Of a stretch of DNA of 64,000 bases, positions 1-8,004 are shown piece by piece (position 1 is the first letter of the stretch; every line of letters begins with the position of its first letter). The notes under the pieces were generated by a model. The model saw nothing but the letters and a program-made list of their open reading frames with translations, searched no databases and was not told the DNA's origin. Both the position numbers and the translations under genes were made by a program. Origin of the DNA: Paenibacillus sp. ACRRX (lineage in GTDB: Bacteria > Bacillota > Bacilli > Paenibacillales > Paenibacillaceae); NCBI RefSeq assembly GCF_022346885.1, contig NZ_JAKRNK010000004.1:434001-498000 (forward strand), written 5' to 3'.

Positions 1-898
1 CGTCAAGTTTGGATTGTACCCATGCAGCTGTTGACCAACTTAAAGCTCCCGCAGCAACAATGAGACCCGCCACTTCCTCTGATAATCCCTTCACTTGTGT
101 AAGGGCCAAAACAACGTAACTTTCCGTCGCAAAGTAACAAGCCACATACAATGCTCTCGTAACCATCGTTGCTGGCAAGCCCTGCTTAACCTTAAACGTG
201 CCTTCCGGAAGCAGCATCCGCAATGGCTGAATCATCATAAATACACCAGCCACCGTGAGTACAATGCCCCACCAATTGATAATCCCGCCTAAGCCAGTTA
301 ACAGTAAACCTGTGCCAAGGGCGAGTAAGATCGCATATATTTCTTTTTTACTCCCTCGAGGAGTTGTTGATCCATTACCAGATAAATTACGAAATGAAGG
401 GAGCGTCAAGCTTAGAGCGAGAGCAATTAGCGGCAGCACAATCCAGAACACCCATCTCCATGATACATAAGCAGCAATAAGTCCTGCTACATAGGGTCCG
501 ATTAATGCGGGGATGACAAAGGCCATTGAAAACGCAGCTAATATCTTTGTGCGAAGGGCATCAGGATATCGCAGTGTTACGCTGTAGTACACACATGTAC
601 TGAGGGCACCTGCCCCAAATCCTTGCAAAGCTCTGCCTGCAATCATCATGTACATATGGAAGGCAGTTGCAGCAATCACAATGCCAATAATAAAAATCGT
701 GAAAGATAATAAAATAGAACGTAAGACACCGTGCTTGTCGAGCTGTTGGCCTATAACCATCGTGCCAATGATTTGTGACAGCAGAAACGCGCTAAATATC
801 CAGCCATACAAATGAATACCTTGCAAGCTCTGCGCCAATGCAGGTGCAATGGTTGTAATAGCCAATCCTTCAAACGCTACAGTCGTCAAAATCAACAT
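1..898 (-). CDS. MFS multidrug-type transporter, C-terminus beyond the window
   Basis: Read on the minus strand, this frame stays open to the left edge, so only about 299 N-terminal residues are visible. They form successive hydrophobic helices with a loop-2/3 motif GQQLDKHG and a fourth-helix motif GRALQGFGAGAL, as in proton-driven drug exporters of the major facilitator superfamily. The role is inferred to be efflux across the plasma membrane. The start is a problem: sequence that looks family-like (SPPYRSLTIGI) continues upstream of the ATG at 898, and an AGGAGG lies at 965-970. However, no ATG, GTG or TTG occurs in frame between the upstream stop and that ATG, so 898 is only the first conventional start. 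Operator-like repeats precede the gene. The substrate is unknown. Confidence 0.8.
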   Translation of the reverse strand, partial: MLILTTVAFEGLAITTIAPALAQSLQGIHLYGWIFSAFLLSQIIGTMVIGQQLDKHGVLRSILLSFTIFIIGIVIAATAFHMYMMIAGRALQGFGAGALSTCVYYSVTLRYPDALRTKILAAFSMAFVIPALIGPYVAGLIAAYVSWRWVFWIVLPLIALALSLTLPSFRNLSGNGSTTPRGSKKEIYAILLALGTGLLLTGLGGIINWWGIVLTVAGVFMMIQPLRMLLPEGTFKVKQGLPATMVTRALYVACYFATESYVVLALTQVKGLSEEVAGLIVAAGALSWSTAAWVQSKLD

Positions 899-983
899 GA
901 TGCCAATCGTTAGTGACCTGTAAGGCGGGCTGAAAATGCTTATTGTTGAGTTTGTCTCTAACCACCTCCTAAAAAATTATTAT

Positions 984-1097
984 TTGTTATAACAATACTA
1001 GTCATAACAACTATCGAGCGTAATAAAGGCAACTCCCCAAACTTATTCTCAATAAATTGGTTACGCTGCCCGTTAACTCCTATTAGTTGCTATGACT
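984..1097. promoter_or_regulatory. Operator-like inverted repeats ahead of the first MFS gene
   Basis: The 380-base gap between the two MFS genes holds a perfect palindrome TTGTTATAACAA (984-995). It also holds a 15-base element present twice in opposite orientation: TAGTTGTTATGACTA on the minus strand (999-1013) and TAGTTGCTATGACTA on the plus strand (1083-1097), one mismatch apart. Each has its own TAGT...ACTA dyad. They sit where the promoter of the leftmost MFS gene should be, so a repressor site is the natural reading. The regulator is not identified. Nothing else is recognised in 1098-1279. Confidence 0.4.
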
Positions 1098-1279
1098 ATT
1101 ATATCCATGACCATTAACAGTGTCAACACCATTAATCTCCTGAAATTGGATAATACCTCTTCCTTAAAAAGAACATCATCTTCTATTGCTTGCCTTAACA
1201 AAGCAGTTCGTCAACTCGTTATGGAATCGAGCGTAAGATGATTAGAGAAAGCTCGTCTTAATTAAAAATGGATAGAACG

Positions 1280-2488
1280 TTATTTATTGGAACTACTAAT
1301 CGCGTGATAATAGGCTGACTGAAGGGATTTGTACCCTATTCCTACAATTGCTAAAGCAATCACGCCTGCTGCTATTGCAACGCTAAACCCCATTCGTTCG
1401 CCAAAACCATCGACAACCCATCCCCCCGCTGCTGATCCTAGAGCAACCCCGACACCGAGCCCTGTAATGGCCCAAGTCATACCTTCCGTTAATTGCGACT
1501 CGGGGACGATTTTCTCCACTAGTCCCATCGTAACAATCATAGTAGGAGCCACAGACATACCGGCGAAAAATACAACGAATGCAAGCTTGACTATGCTGTC
1601 TACGAAGATCAGCGGGATCATCGTTACCATCGCCACCGCAACCGTTATTAGAAATTGACGGTATAGCGGTGTCCTTAATTTAAGCGTACCGAACACCAAA
1701 CCTGCCAAACAGGAGCCGATCGCGTAAATGGACAGCACATAACTAGCCGCCACTGTGTTCCCCTGACTTTCTGCAAAGGCTACACTAACGACGTCTATTG
1801 TGCCAAATATGGTACCCACAGCAACAAGCGTGAATGCCAACAGCCGTAATGAACCAATCTTAATTACAGTACCTGCACTCTTCAAGCTAAGGGGACGAAC
1901 AGTAGGCTCTGTACTCCTTTGCATCGTAAATAAGACTACCCCTATCAATAAGAAAATACACGATAATAGCGGACCCGCTTCAGGAAAGAACATAATACTT
2001 AGTCCAACAGAAATGACAGGACCTATAATAAAACAAAGCTCATCTACAACAGACTCAAAAGAAAAAGCAGTATGCAGCATAGGAGAACCACGATACAACT
2101 CCGTCCAACGTGCACGAACCATGGCCGACATACTAGGCATACACCCTGCTAGCAATGCAAATAGGAACAGCGTCCAGACGGGTGCTTCGTATCTTGTACA
2201 TAAGAGCAAGGAAATAATCGATACCACGCTAATTCCCGCGGATGGGAGCAGCACTCGGGATTGCCCCAATCGGTCTACCATACGTGAGATATGAGGAGCG
2301 ATCAAAGCTGACGACAACGCAAACGTAGCTGCAACAGCACCAGCAAGCCCGTATTCACCGCGCATCTGCGACAGCATCGTAACGATGCCAATCCCCATCA
2401 TCGAGATTGGCATTCTGGCAATAAAGCCTGCTGCAGAGAATCCCTTTGCACCAGGAGCATTAAATATCTCACGGTATAATTTAAACAT
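1280..2488 (-). CDS. MFS transporter
   Basis: This 402-residue integral membrane protein has about twelve hydrophobic segments and the MFS loop motif SRMVDRLGQSR after the second helix. I place the start at the ATG at 2488 (MFKLYREIFNAPG) because GGAGGT sits six bases upstream; longer readings lack a ribosome-binding site. The gene is transcribed away from the TetR gene at 2842, and two palindromes between them fit a local repressor-exporter pair. Small-molecule efflux is inferred from that arrangement; the substrate cannot be read from the sequence. No clear terminator is visible between its stop and 1260. Confidence 0.85.
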   Translation of the reverse strand: MFKLYREIFNAPGAKGFSAAGFIARMPISMMGIGIVTMLSQMRGEYGLAGAVAATFALSSALIAPHISRMVDRLGQSRVLLPSAGISVVSIISLLLCTRYEAPVWTLFLFALLAGCMPSMSAMVRARWTELYRGSPMLHTAFSFESVVDELCFIIGPVISVGLSIMFFPEAGPLLSCIFLLIGVVLFTMQRSTEPTVRPLSLKSAGTVIKIGSLRLLAFTLVAVGTIFGTIDVVSVAFAESQGNTVAASYVLSIYAIGSCLAGLVFGTLKLRTPLYRQFLITVAVAMVTMIPLIFVDSIVKLAFVVFFAGMSVAPTMIVTMGLVEKIVPESQLTEGMTWAITGLGVGVALGSAAGGWVVDGFGERMGFSVAIAAGVIALAIVGIGYKSLQSAYYHAISSSNK

Positions 2489-2620
2489 ACGACACCTCCA
2501 TTCAAAAGTTAAACCAGCACACAACTTTCCCTGCCTTGGTTACTTCATACTAACTCACTGCGCGCAGAACAGTACTAGAACTAAGACAATTTCTGCGCCT
2601 AGCGTCGAGATCATCCACAT

Positions 2621-2670
2621 TGACATACACGTCGTATGTGAAATACTATATATACATACGATTCGTATGT
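2621..2670. promoter_or_regulatory. Paired TetR-type operators between the MFS and TetR genes
   Basis: Two related palindromes lie in the divergent intergenic region. The right one, ACATACGATTCGTATGT (2654-2670), is a perfect 8-base inverted repeat around one central base. The left one, GACATACACGTCGTATGTG (2622-2640), carries the same CATAC...GTATG half-sites with one mismatch. A third partial half-site (ATACGTATGG) lies near 2819-2828, close to the TetR start. Spacing and symmetry fit a TetR dimer repressing the exporter and probably itself. Binding is inferred. Confidence 0.65.
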
Positions 2671-2841
2671 CAATTACTATTTCTTGATCAACATTTGCGT
2701 TCATACTTTTCTGTGAGGTATTATAATGCGACTAATCAACATACCTGATAACCTTTTCTCGTTACCTCCTTGTGCACGATCAGCGGATATAGCAGAGAAG
2801 ATAACACTATACAACAAATACGTATGGAAGCAGGAATCTGA

Positions 2842-3435
2842 ATGGCTCGAAAAGCAAGAGCAGAAATGATTGAAGAAACACGCACCAAATTATTGAGTGC
2901 GGGCAGACAAGCATTTGGCACGATCGGTTATGCAGACACATCTATGGATGACCTTACTGCTTCCGTGGGGCTGACACGCGGTGCGCTTTATCATCACTTT
3001 GGCGACAAAAAAGGTCTGCTGCAAGCTGTAGTCAAAGAATTGGATGTTGAAATGGATGTGAGATTGGAACAAATTTCAGATGCAGCAGTTGGGCATTGGG
3101 AGGGCTTTGTCGGTCGCTGCCGCGCTTACCTTGCCATGGCGCTCGAACCAGAAATTCAACGAATCGTGCTTAGGGATGCACCCTCGGTGCTGGGTAACGC
3201 ATATTCTCAATCATCCCAATCACACTGCCTAGCTTCCATGGCCCATATGCTTCAACAGTTGATGGACGAGAAGGTTATTGTAAGGACGGACAGCGAGTCA
3301 TTAGCAAGGCTCCTGAACGGGGGACTGGTGGATACCGCTTTCTGGATTGCAAGCTGCAAGGATGCAGAGGCAGGCTTGGCAACAAGTTTACACAGCCTTT
3401 CCATTGTATTAAGCGGGCTGCTGCTGGATAAGTAA
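2842..3435 (+). CDS. TetR-family transcriptional regulator
   Basis: This 197-residue protein has an N-terminal TetR helix-turn-helix at about residues 8-55, including the recognition-helix signature TRGALYHHFGDKKGL. The C-terminal three quarters form the variable ligand-binding and dimerisation domain. The start ATG follows a weak AGGAA. It is divergent from the MFS gene at 2488 with two palindromes between, so it most likely represses that exporter and itself until an effector binds. The effector is unknown. Confidence 0.9.
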   Translation: MARKARAEMIEETRTKLLSAGRQAFGTIGYADTSMDDLTASVGLTRGALYHHFGDKKGLLQAVVKELDVEMDVRLEQISDAAVGHWEGFVGRCRAYLAMALEPEIQRIVLRDAPSVLGNAYSQSSQSHCLASMAHMLQQLMDEKVIVRTDSESLARLLNGGLVDTAFWIASCKDAEAGLATSLHSLSIVLSGLLLDK

Positions 3436-3566
3436 TTCATTTGATCTGTCATCGATTCTAATTTAACAATCATCGTATGGCGTATATCTTCCACCTCTTT
3501 AGGGGATAGCTTAATAATCTGGTCTGTACGATAGCCTTACTCAATCAATATCTCTTCATTTATAAC
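3436..3566 (-). pseudogene. Possible decayed small gene
   Basis: On the minus strand a charged, helix-like reading (GYRTDQIIKLSPKEVEDIRH and onward to about 3450) looks protein-like. It is preceded in frame by NEEILIE and an internal TAA at about 3533, as if a Lys codon had mutated. It has no ribosome-binding site or intact start, and its 3' part runs into the TetR gene on the other strand. I read it as a relic rather than a working gene. The family is not recognised. Confidence 0.25.
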
Positions 3567-3679
3567 CACAAATCACTCGTGATTGGGCAAATCACTGCTT
3601 GATCGAGATGAAAAATTGTGAAAGCTGTGCTAAAATACATAATTGCATCTGTCATCTTAGGGAGGTTTATTTCATTACC

Positions 3680-4306
3680 ATGCTAATTATCGGTATCGCC
3701 GGCGGCACCGGATCGGGGAAATCAACGGTCGCCAAAGCCGTCATTGACCGTCTGGGGACAGACAAAGTAACGTTTATCTCTCAAGATAACTACTATAAGG
3801 AATATCCAAATCTCAGCTTTGCCGAGCGTGAGTCGCTTAATTACGACCATCCACTCGTGTTTGATAACACGTTGCTGATGGAACACCTTCAAATACTTAA
3901 AGAAGGCCAGACTGCTTTAGCACCCGTATATGACTTTACCCTGCATGCGCGTTCTAGCGAAGTTATAGAGCTGAAGCCCTACAACATTGTCATTCTGGAA
4001 GGGCTGCATGTCCTATCGGACGAGCAGCTGCGTCAGTGCCTCGACATCAAGGTGTTCGTAGATACTGATCCAGACGTTCGTATACTCCGACGTGTGCTGC
4101 GAGATATTGAGGAACGTGGTCGGACGATTCAATCGATTCATAATCAATATTTAAATTCGGTTAAGCCTATGCATGAAGCCTTTATTGAGCCTTCTAAGAA
4201 ATATGCAGATATCATTATCCCGGAAGGCGGCCAGAACGAAGTTGGTATTCAAATGCTAACCTCGATGACGGAGAAATATTTGACTTGCGACTGGAAATCC
4301 ACATAG
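3680..4306 (+). CDS. udk: Uridine kinase
   Basis: Phosphorylates uridine and cytidine to UMP and CMP in cytosolic pyrimidine salvage. The 208-residue protein opens with the P-loop GIAGGTGSGKST at residues 4-15. It continues with the family blocks SQDNYYK and NYDHP (nucleoside-binding region), a YDF motif, ILEGLHVL, and RRVLRDIEERGRT (lid region). Length matches the roughly 210-residue bacterial family. I start at the ATG at 3680 because the P-loop then lies at the usual distance; GGAGG at 3661-3665 is a little far, and an ATT at 3674 is a less likely alternative. A stem-loop with a T-run follows the stop, so it is probably monocistronic. Confidence 0.93.
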   Translation: MLIIGIAGGTGSGKSTVAKAVIDRLGTDKVTFISQDNYYKEYPNLSFAERESLNYDHPLVFDNTLLMEHLQILKEGQTALAPVYDFTLHARSSEVIELKPYNIVILEGLHVLSDEQLRQCLDIKVFVDTDPDVRILRRVLRDIEERGRTIQSIHNQYLNSVKPMHEAFIEPSKKYADIIIPEGGQNEVGIQMLTSMTEKYLTCDWKST

Positions 4307-4314
4307 AACAATAT

Positions 4315-4350
4315 AAAAAGGCAACCGCATTTTATCGCGCTTGCCTTTTT
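4315..4350 (+). terminator. Intrinsic terminator after udk
   Basis: AAAAGGCAA pairs with TTGCCTTTTT around a loop containing a small inner GC/GC pairing, nine bases after the udk stop and ending in a T-run on the plus strand. Confidence 0.75.
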
Positions 4351-4379
4351 ATGAATGCATTGAAGTCGTATGAGCACCT

Positions 4380-5201
4380 TCATTTTGCAACATAAACTTT
4401 ATTCCCTATTTTAGCAACCACCACCGTTCCCCCCTCGCGGTTACCCCACATTGGAAAATGATCTTTGATCGCTAACCCTCGTAAATACTCAAAGTCCGGA
4501 TGAATGACATCCTCTGTCAAAAACGCCGATGTGGTGCTTCCCGGTGCCCTGGCTTTGTTTAAGGCGTCAATGATCGCCTGTTTTGATCTAATTCCGATAC
4601 CATGCCCGTAATAGAGATCATTAGCCAATAAAATGACGTTCTCTCCCTGCCATTCCGGAAATTGTGGGTCATGATCAGGATTCTTGAAATAGAGAATATC
4701 TCCTGGATATACTTCACGACTAGTACGTTTAGCTACAAGCTTTAAATCGCTATCATAATTCCAATCCCAAATGAACAGATCCTGAAAGTAGGCATTAAAG
4801 GCCTCCTTCTTAATCATATCAAGAGTGGCCTTATAAAGAATAATTACGATCGCCGCTGAACATTCAAATGCATAAAGCTTGCCCTGCTGAAAAATATCAT
4901 TGATTGCGTCTGAGGGCAATACATCCGGTCTAAGTTGAAACCCGCCGTTCTCTGCTCGCACCCAAAACTGCTCGTTGCATCGCGAACGTTCAAATACTGC
5001 AAAATCAACACCACTAAAGTTTAAAGCTGTGGCAGCTTCTACTATACTCGTACGCATCTTCAATTCAAAGTCCAAAGCTTCGAGCGAATTATAATAATAG
5101 GTCTCTGGACTTCGTTCCTTCTGTGCCAGTATTCCTTGTTCGAATTCAGATAGCTTTAGCGTACTTATCGGTTTCGAATGCAACTCCGAGATCTGAATCA
5201 T
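4380..5201 (-). CDS. tgl: Protein-glutamine gamma-glutamyltransferase (spore coat transglutaminase)
   Basis: In spore formers Tgl makes gamma-glutamyl-lysine isopeptide bonds between coat proteins. The 273-residue protein matches the Bacillus enzyme along its length: YNSLEALDFELKMR, then the catalytic-cysteine segment YAFECSAAIVIILYK (Glu-Cys, nucleophile near residue 114), then GDILYFKNPDHDPQFPEWQG with the Glu of GENVILL, and HGIGI carrying the conserved His. It is about 28 residues longer than the 245-residue B. subtilis protein, mostly at the termini. The ribosome-binding site is weak, which could fit timed mother-cell expression. It is flanked by terminators, so it looks monocistronic. 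Confidence 0.92.
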   Translation of the reverse strand: MIQISELHSKPISTLKLSEFEQGILAQKERSPETYYYNSLEALDFELKMRTSIVEAATALNFSGVDFAVFERSRCNEQFWVRAENGGFQLRPDVLPSDAINDIFQQGKLYAFECSAAIVIILYKATLDMIKKEAFNAYFQDLFIWDWNYDSDLKLVAKRTSREVYPGDILYFKNPDHDPQFPEWQGENVILLANDLYYGHGIGIRSKQAIIDALNKARAPGSTTSAFLTEDVIHPDFEYLRGLAIKDHFPMWGNREGGTVVVAKIGNKVYVAK

Positions 5202-5326
5202 TACTTATCCCAACCTTCTGGTCAATAGGCTACTGTATACATGTATGTACCTTGTTCGAAGTTGGTGCCACTGAGGGCATGAGAGATGTTTAAGATGCAA
5301 CGTGAAGCTAGCCAGTCCTACTATAT

Positions 5327-5362
5327 AAAAAAGACAATCGCTTAAAATAGCGACTGCCTTTT
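5327..5362 (-). terminator. Intrinsic terminator between yeeI and tgl
   Basis: On the minus strand AAAAGGCAGTCGCT pairs with AGCGATTGTCTTTTT and ends in a T-run, about 125 bases past the yeeI stop and upstream of tgl. Nothing else is recognised in 5202-5487. Confidence 0.7.
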
Positions 5363-5487
5363 GAGATGAATCAAGCGAACATTTTCACAACCTTATCGAT
5401 AAAAACAGAGATGAGATGGAGCTAAATGATATCGGACCCATAACCGACAAGAAACAGCTAGAGTGAACTCCTCATCTCCATTAATAC

Positions 5488-6207
5488 TTACTCGTCACCC
5501 TCGACATTATGGTACACCTGCTGCACATCATCCAGATCTTCCAACGCATCAATCATTTTCTCAAATTGGGCTTGTACATCTTCTGGGAGTGTCACATAGT
5601 TCTGTGGCAGCATCGTTAGTTCTGCAATCGTAAACTCGGTCACACCTGCTTGCTTAAAGGCTCCTTGAACAGCATGGAACTGGTCTGGTTCAGCGTAAAT
5701 AATTACTGTCTCCTCTTCCTCGAGGATGTCGCGTACGTCTAATTCCGCTTCCATCAAGATCTCAAGCGCCTCATCTGCCGTCTTGCCTTCTAGACCGATA
5801 ACAGCCGTCTGATCAAACATATAGTTAACAGAGCCCGTAACGCCGAGGCTTCCGCCGTTTTTGTTAAATGCAGATCGTACCTCCGAAGCTGTACGATTCA
5901 CATTATTCGTTAATGCATCTACAATGACCATCGAACCGTTAGGTCCAAATCCTTCATAACGGAGTTCGTCATAATTCTCATCTGAACCGCCCTTTGCCTT
6001 CTCAATCGCACGGTCAATGATCGCTTTTGGTACGTTGTATGTCTTGGCACGCTCAACAACAAACTTTAGAGCCTGATTAGACTCGGGATTCGGTTCGCCT
6101 TGCTTCGCCACCACGTAAATTTCTCTTCCGAACCTAGCATATATACGACTTGTATTCGTGTCCTTCGATGCTTTCTTCTCTTTGATATTATTCCATTTAC
6201 GTCCCAT
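5488..6207 (-). CDS. yeeI: YebC/PmpR-family protein (YeeI type)
   Basis: This 239-residue cytosolic protein starts [16 protein letters not shown] and carries the family signatures [44 protein letters not shown] and the acidic C-terminal block [20 protein letters not shown]. It closely resembles B. subtilis YeeI. YebC-family proteins have been described both as DNA-binding regulators and as translation factors that relieve ribosome stalling. I use the ATG at 6207 because the family begins there; the ATG at 6231 would add MWKESENS and has no ribosome-binding site. A sigma-A promoter lies at 6253-6281. Confidence 0.92.
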   Translation of the reverse strand: MGRKWNNIKEKKASKDTNTSRIYARFGREIYVVAKQGEPNPESNQALKFVVERAKTYNVPKAIIDRAIEKAKGGSDENYDELRYEGFGPNGSMVIVDALTNNVNRTASEVRSAFNKNGGSLGVTGSVNYMFDQTAVIGLEGKTADEALEILMEAELDVRDILEEEETVIIYAEPDQFHAVQGAFKQAGVTEFTIAELTMLPQNYVTLPEDVQAQFEKMIDALEDLDDVQQVYHNVEGDE

Positions 6208-6252
6208 ACTGTTCTCGCTCTCTTTCCACATTGAATGTGTACAATCGTAATT

Positions 6253-6281
6253 ATTATATCTCGTATAAGGAACCTGAGCAA
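6253..6281 (-). promoter_or_regulatory. Sigma-A promoter of yeeI
   Basis: On the minus strand TTGCTC (6276-6281), a 17-base spacer and a consensus TATAAT (6253-6258) lie about 45 bases upstream of the yeeI start. The rest of 6282-6556 shows no gene or RNA I can recognise. Confidence 0.6.
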
Positions 6282-6556
6282 ATTAGATTGGGATTTGTTT
6301 AGGTGGAAATAGGCCAATGACAAGTATGGGCGAATCCAATAATCCAAGAACAGTATTTATTATCCAACGATAATGGGAGCACATTTCATAATAAACAGGG
6401 GCGCTGCCGTGTTATTCTAAAGTGTAAATTGCTTTTTTGTCTTTTGCTATCCATGTCACTACGTATTCTGGCCTCGTACTAAGAACTCCTCTTCCTCTTC
6501 AGCAATTAACTTTTCTGAATTTCTACTTTAAACCACTTCCCGCTACCTCAACCTGC

Positions 6557-6601
6557 ATAAAAAGCGGCTAAGCCGGATTTCATTCCTGCTTAACCGCTGA
6601 A
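6557..6601 (-). terminator. Intrinsic terminator after the CAP-domain gene
   Basis: On the minus strand AGCGGTTAAGCAGG pairs imperfectly with CCGGCTTAGCCGCT and is followed by TTTTT, starting about 22 bases after the stop at 6624. Confidence 0.8.
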
Positions 6602-6623
6602 GATTCTATATGATATATGCCGA

Positions 6624-7607
6624 TTAAAGACTTGGTGTATAGAAATTTTGCGTGTAATACACTTTATAGGAACCGCCAAAGGATACGCCAACTCCTAATC
6701 TAGCAAAATCACCTAAAATATTGTTGCGGTGACCTTCGGAGTTCATCCAGTTTTCATGCGCAAAAATAGCACTTGTTTGACCTGCTGCGATATTCTCCCC
6801 AGCTTGCTTGTATGCAACCCCATCCTCTTTCATCCGGTCAAATGGAGTTTCACCATCTGGATTGCTGTGGTTAAAGAAGTTTCTCTTGCCCATATCCGCA
6901 CTATGCTTACGGGCTGTAGTTGCAATCTGATCATTCCATTGTAAGGGCTTCTTGCCGTGACGAACACGCATCGTATTGGTCAGGTCAAACACCTCTTGCT
7001 CAAAGCTACTGCGCAGACTCTCGCTCGGAGTTCCGTAATAACCTTGGAACGCCAACTCAGTCTCTTGTTGGATCAATTGAATGGAAGAAGCTTTGGATTG
7101 CAGCTTCGTATCGTAGAACACCGTAGCGTAAAGGCTTCCAACTTTATGAAGGCTATACTTGCCACCATTATCTTTATATTGATAGATTGTGTTCCCTTTC
7201 TTGATTTGGTTCAAGGCAGGTCCAAATACAGCAGTGATCTCATTCTTGGTAGATCCAAAGCCAACTCCGCCAGCCTTCCACTCTTTTGCATTGGTATACA
7301 ATGCAACTACCTTATGGTTACGCACTCCAACCTGCAAATAGCGCTCATAATCTTTGTTGTAAATGTACCATTCAAAACCATATTCGCTGCTATCTTTCCG
7401 ACTCGGCTCTCCCACGAGCTTGATAAGCTGATCCTCGTTTAATCCAATGGATACACCTTGGAACTTGATTGCGGCAGCCTGCTCATTAGACAACATGCGT
7501 ACTGCAGCGTTCGACTTGATTGGCGCTGCCGAGGCAGGTATTGCCTGGATCACACTACCTGTTACAAGTGCAAGACCTGCGACTAATACTATCAACTGTT
7601 TTCGCAT
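6624..7607 (-). CDS. Secreted CAP-domain protein with CAP-associated N-terminal domain
   Basis: The 327-residue protein has a signal peptide (hydrophobic stretch then IPASAAPI, cleavage near residue 28). The middle domain at about residues 45-185, with GVSIGLNEDQLIKLVGEPSR, resembles the CAP-associated N-terminal domain of Bacillus YlbC-like proteins. A C-terminal CAP/SCP domain follows (about 205-325), with the cavity residues HSADM, GENIAAG, ENWMNSEGHRNNIL. Such proteins are exported and tied to the envelope, but the enzymatic role is unsettled. The start is the ATG at 7607, eight to ten bases after GGGGAT. It is preceded by a c-di-GMP-I aptamer and a terminator hairpin in the same orientation, so expression is probably tied to the motile/sessile switch. 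Confidence 0.88.
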   Translation of the reverse strand: MRKQLIVLVAGLALVTGSVIQAIPASAAPIKSNAAVRMLSNEQAAAIKFQGVSIGLNEDQLIKLVGEPSRKDSSEYGFEWYIYNKDYERYLQVGVRNHKVVALYTNAKEWKAGGVGFGSTKNEITAVFGPALNQIKKGNTIYQYKDNGGKYSLHKVGSLYATVFYDTKLQSKASSIQLIQQETELAFQGYYGTPSESLRSSFEQEVFDLTNTMRVRHGKKPLQWNDQIATTARKHSADMGKRNFFNHSNPDGETPFDRMKEDGVAYKQAGENIAAGQTSAIFAHENWMNSEGHRNNILGDFARLGVGVSFGGSYKVYYTQNFYTPSL

Positions 7608-7671
7608 CAACTATCATCCCCATTCTTAACGATTTACGCTTGGACGATGAACAATAGGGGCGCTTTTTCAA

Positions 7672-7702
7672 CAAAAAAAGCGCCACCCTAATGGTAGCGC
7701 GA
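7672..7702 (-). terminator. Expression-platform terminator of the riboswitch
   Basis: On the minus strand GCGCTACC-atta-GGGTGGCGC is followed by seven T residues, directly between the aptamer and the CAP-domain gene. Its ATTAGGG arm can instead pair with CCCTAAT at the 3' edge of the aptamer (rc of 7722-7728), a plausible antiterminator. A second perfect hairpin, GGCGCTTTTT/AAAAAGCGCC, overlaps its 3' half. Confidence 0.75.
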
Positions 7703-7723
7703 AAATATACGACTTCTCGCAAT

Positions 7724-7808
7724 TAGGGCAACCCGGCTATCATCGCACCTTAAAGTGCATTAGACCCGTGGCTTTGCGTCCCCTGCTTTCGCTAAGGTTT
7801 GCCATTAT
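7724..7808 (-). ncRNA. Cyclic-di-GMP-I (GEMM-I) riboswitch aptamer
   Basis: Reading the minus strand, the conserved GEMM-I core is visible: GGCAAACC, a GCGAAAGC tetraloop hairpin, GGGACGCAAAGCC, GGGTCTAA, a variable second hairpin (TGCACTTTAAGGTGC), then GATAGCCGGGTTGCC closing the basal helix. This class binds the second messenger c-di-GMP. The aptamer lies about 115-200 bases upstream of the CAP-domain gene on the same strand, followed by an intrinsic terminator, so it should act on transcription elongation into that gene. It is antisense to and upstream of the LPXTG adhesin at 8005 and is not in the adhesin mRNA. No promoter could be fixed with confidence in 7809-8004. Confidence 0.93.
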
Positions 7809-8004
7809 CCATATTTAGCGTTTTGATACTATTATGATACCACGGGAATAAAAGGCTTGTACATCTCTACTATTTTATATTGAACAAATATAAATTCACG
7901 CTTATGAATCTATATACCTTTGCCTCTATCTAATTTGACAAGTAGCTATTATATAGGGGACAATAGACCAGTTGTAAAAAGAAAAGGAGTGGTAGATTTT
8001 AAGT

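Noticed and set aside
1329-2294. Plus-strand frames opposite the MFS gene
   Set aside because: Shadows of the transporter coding sequence without ribosome-binding sites.
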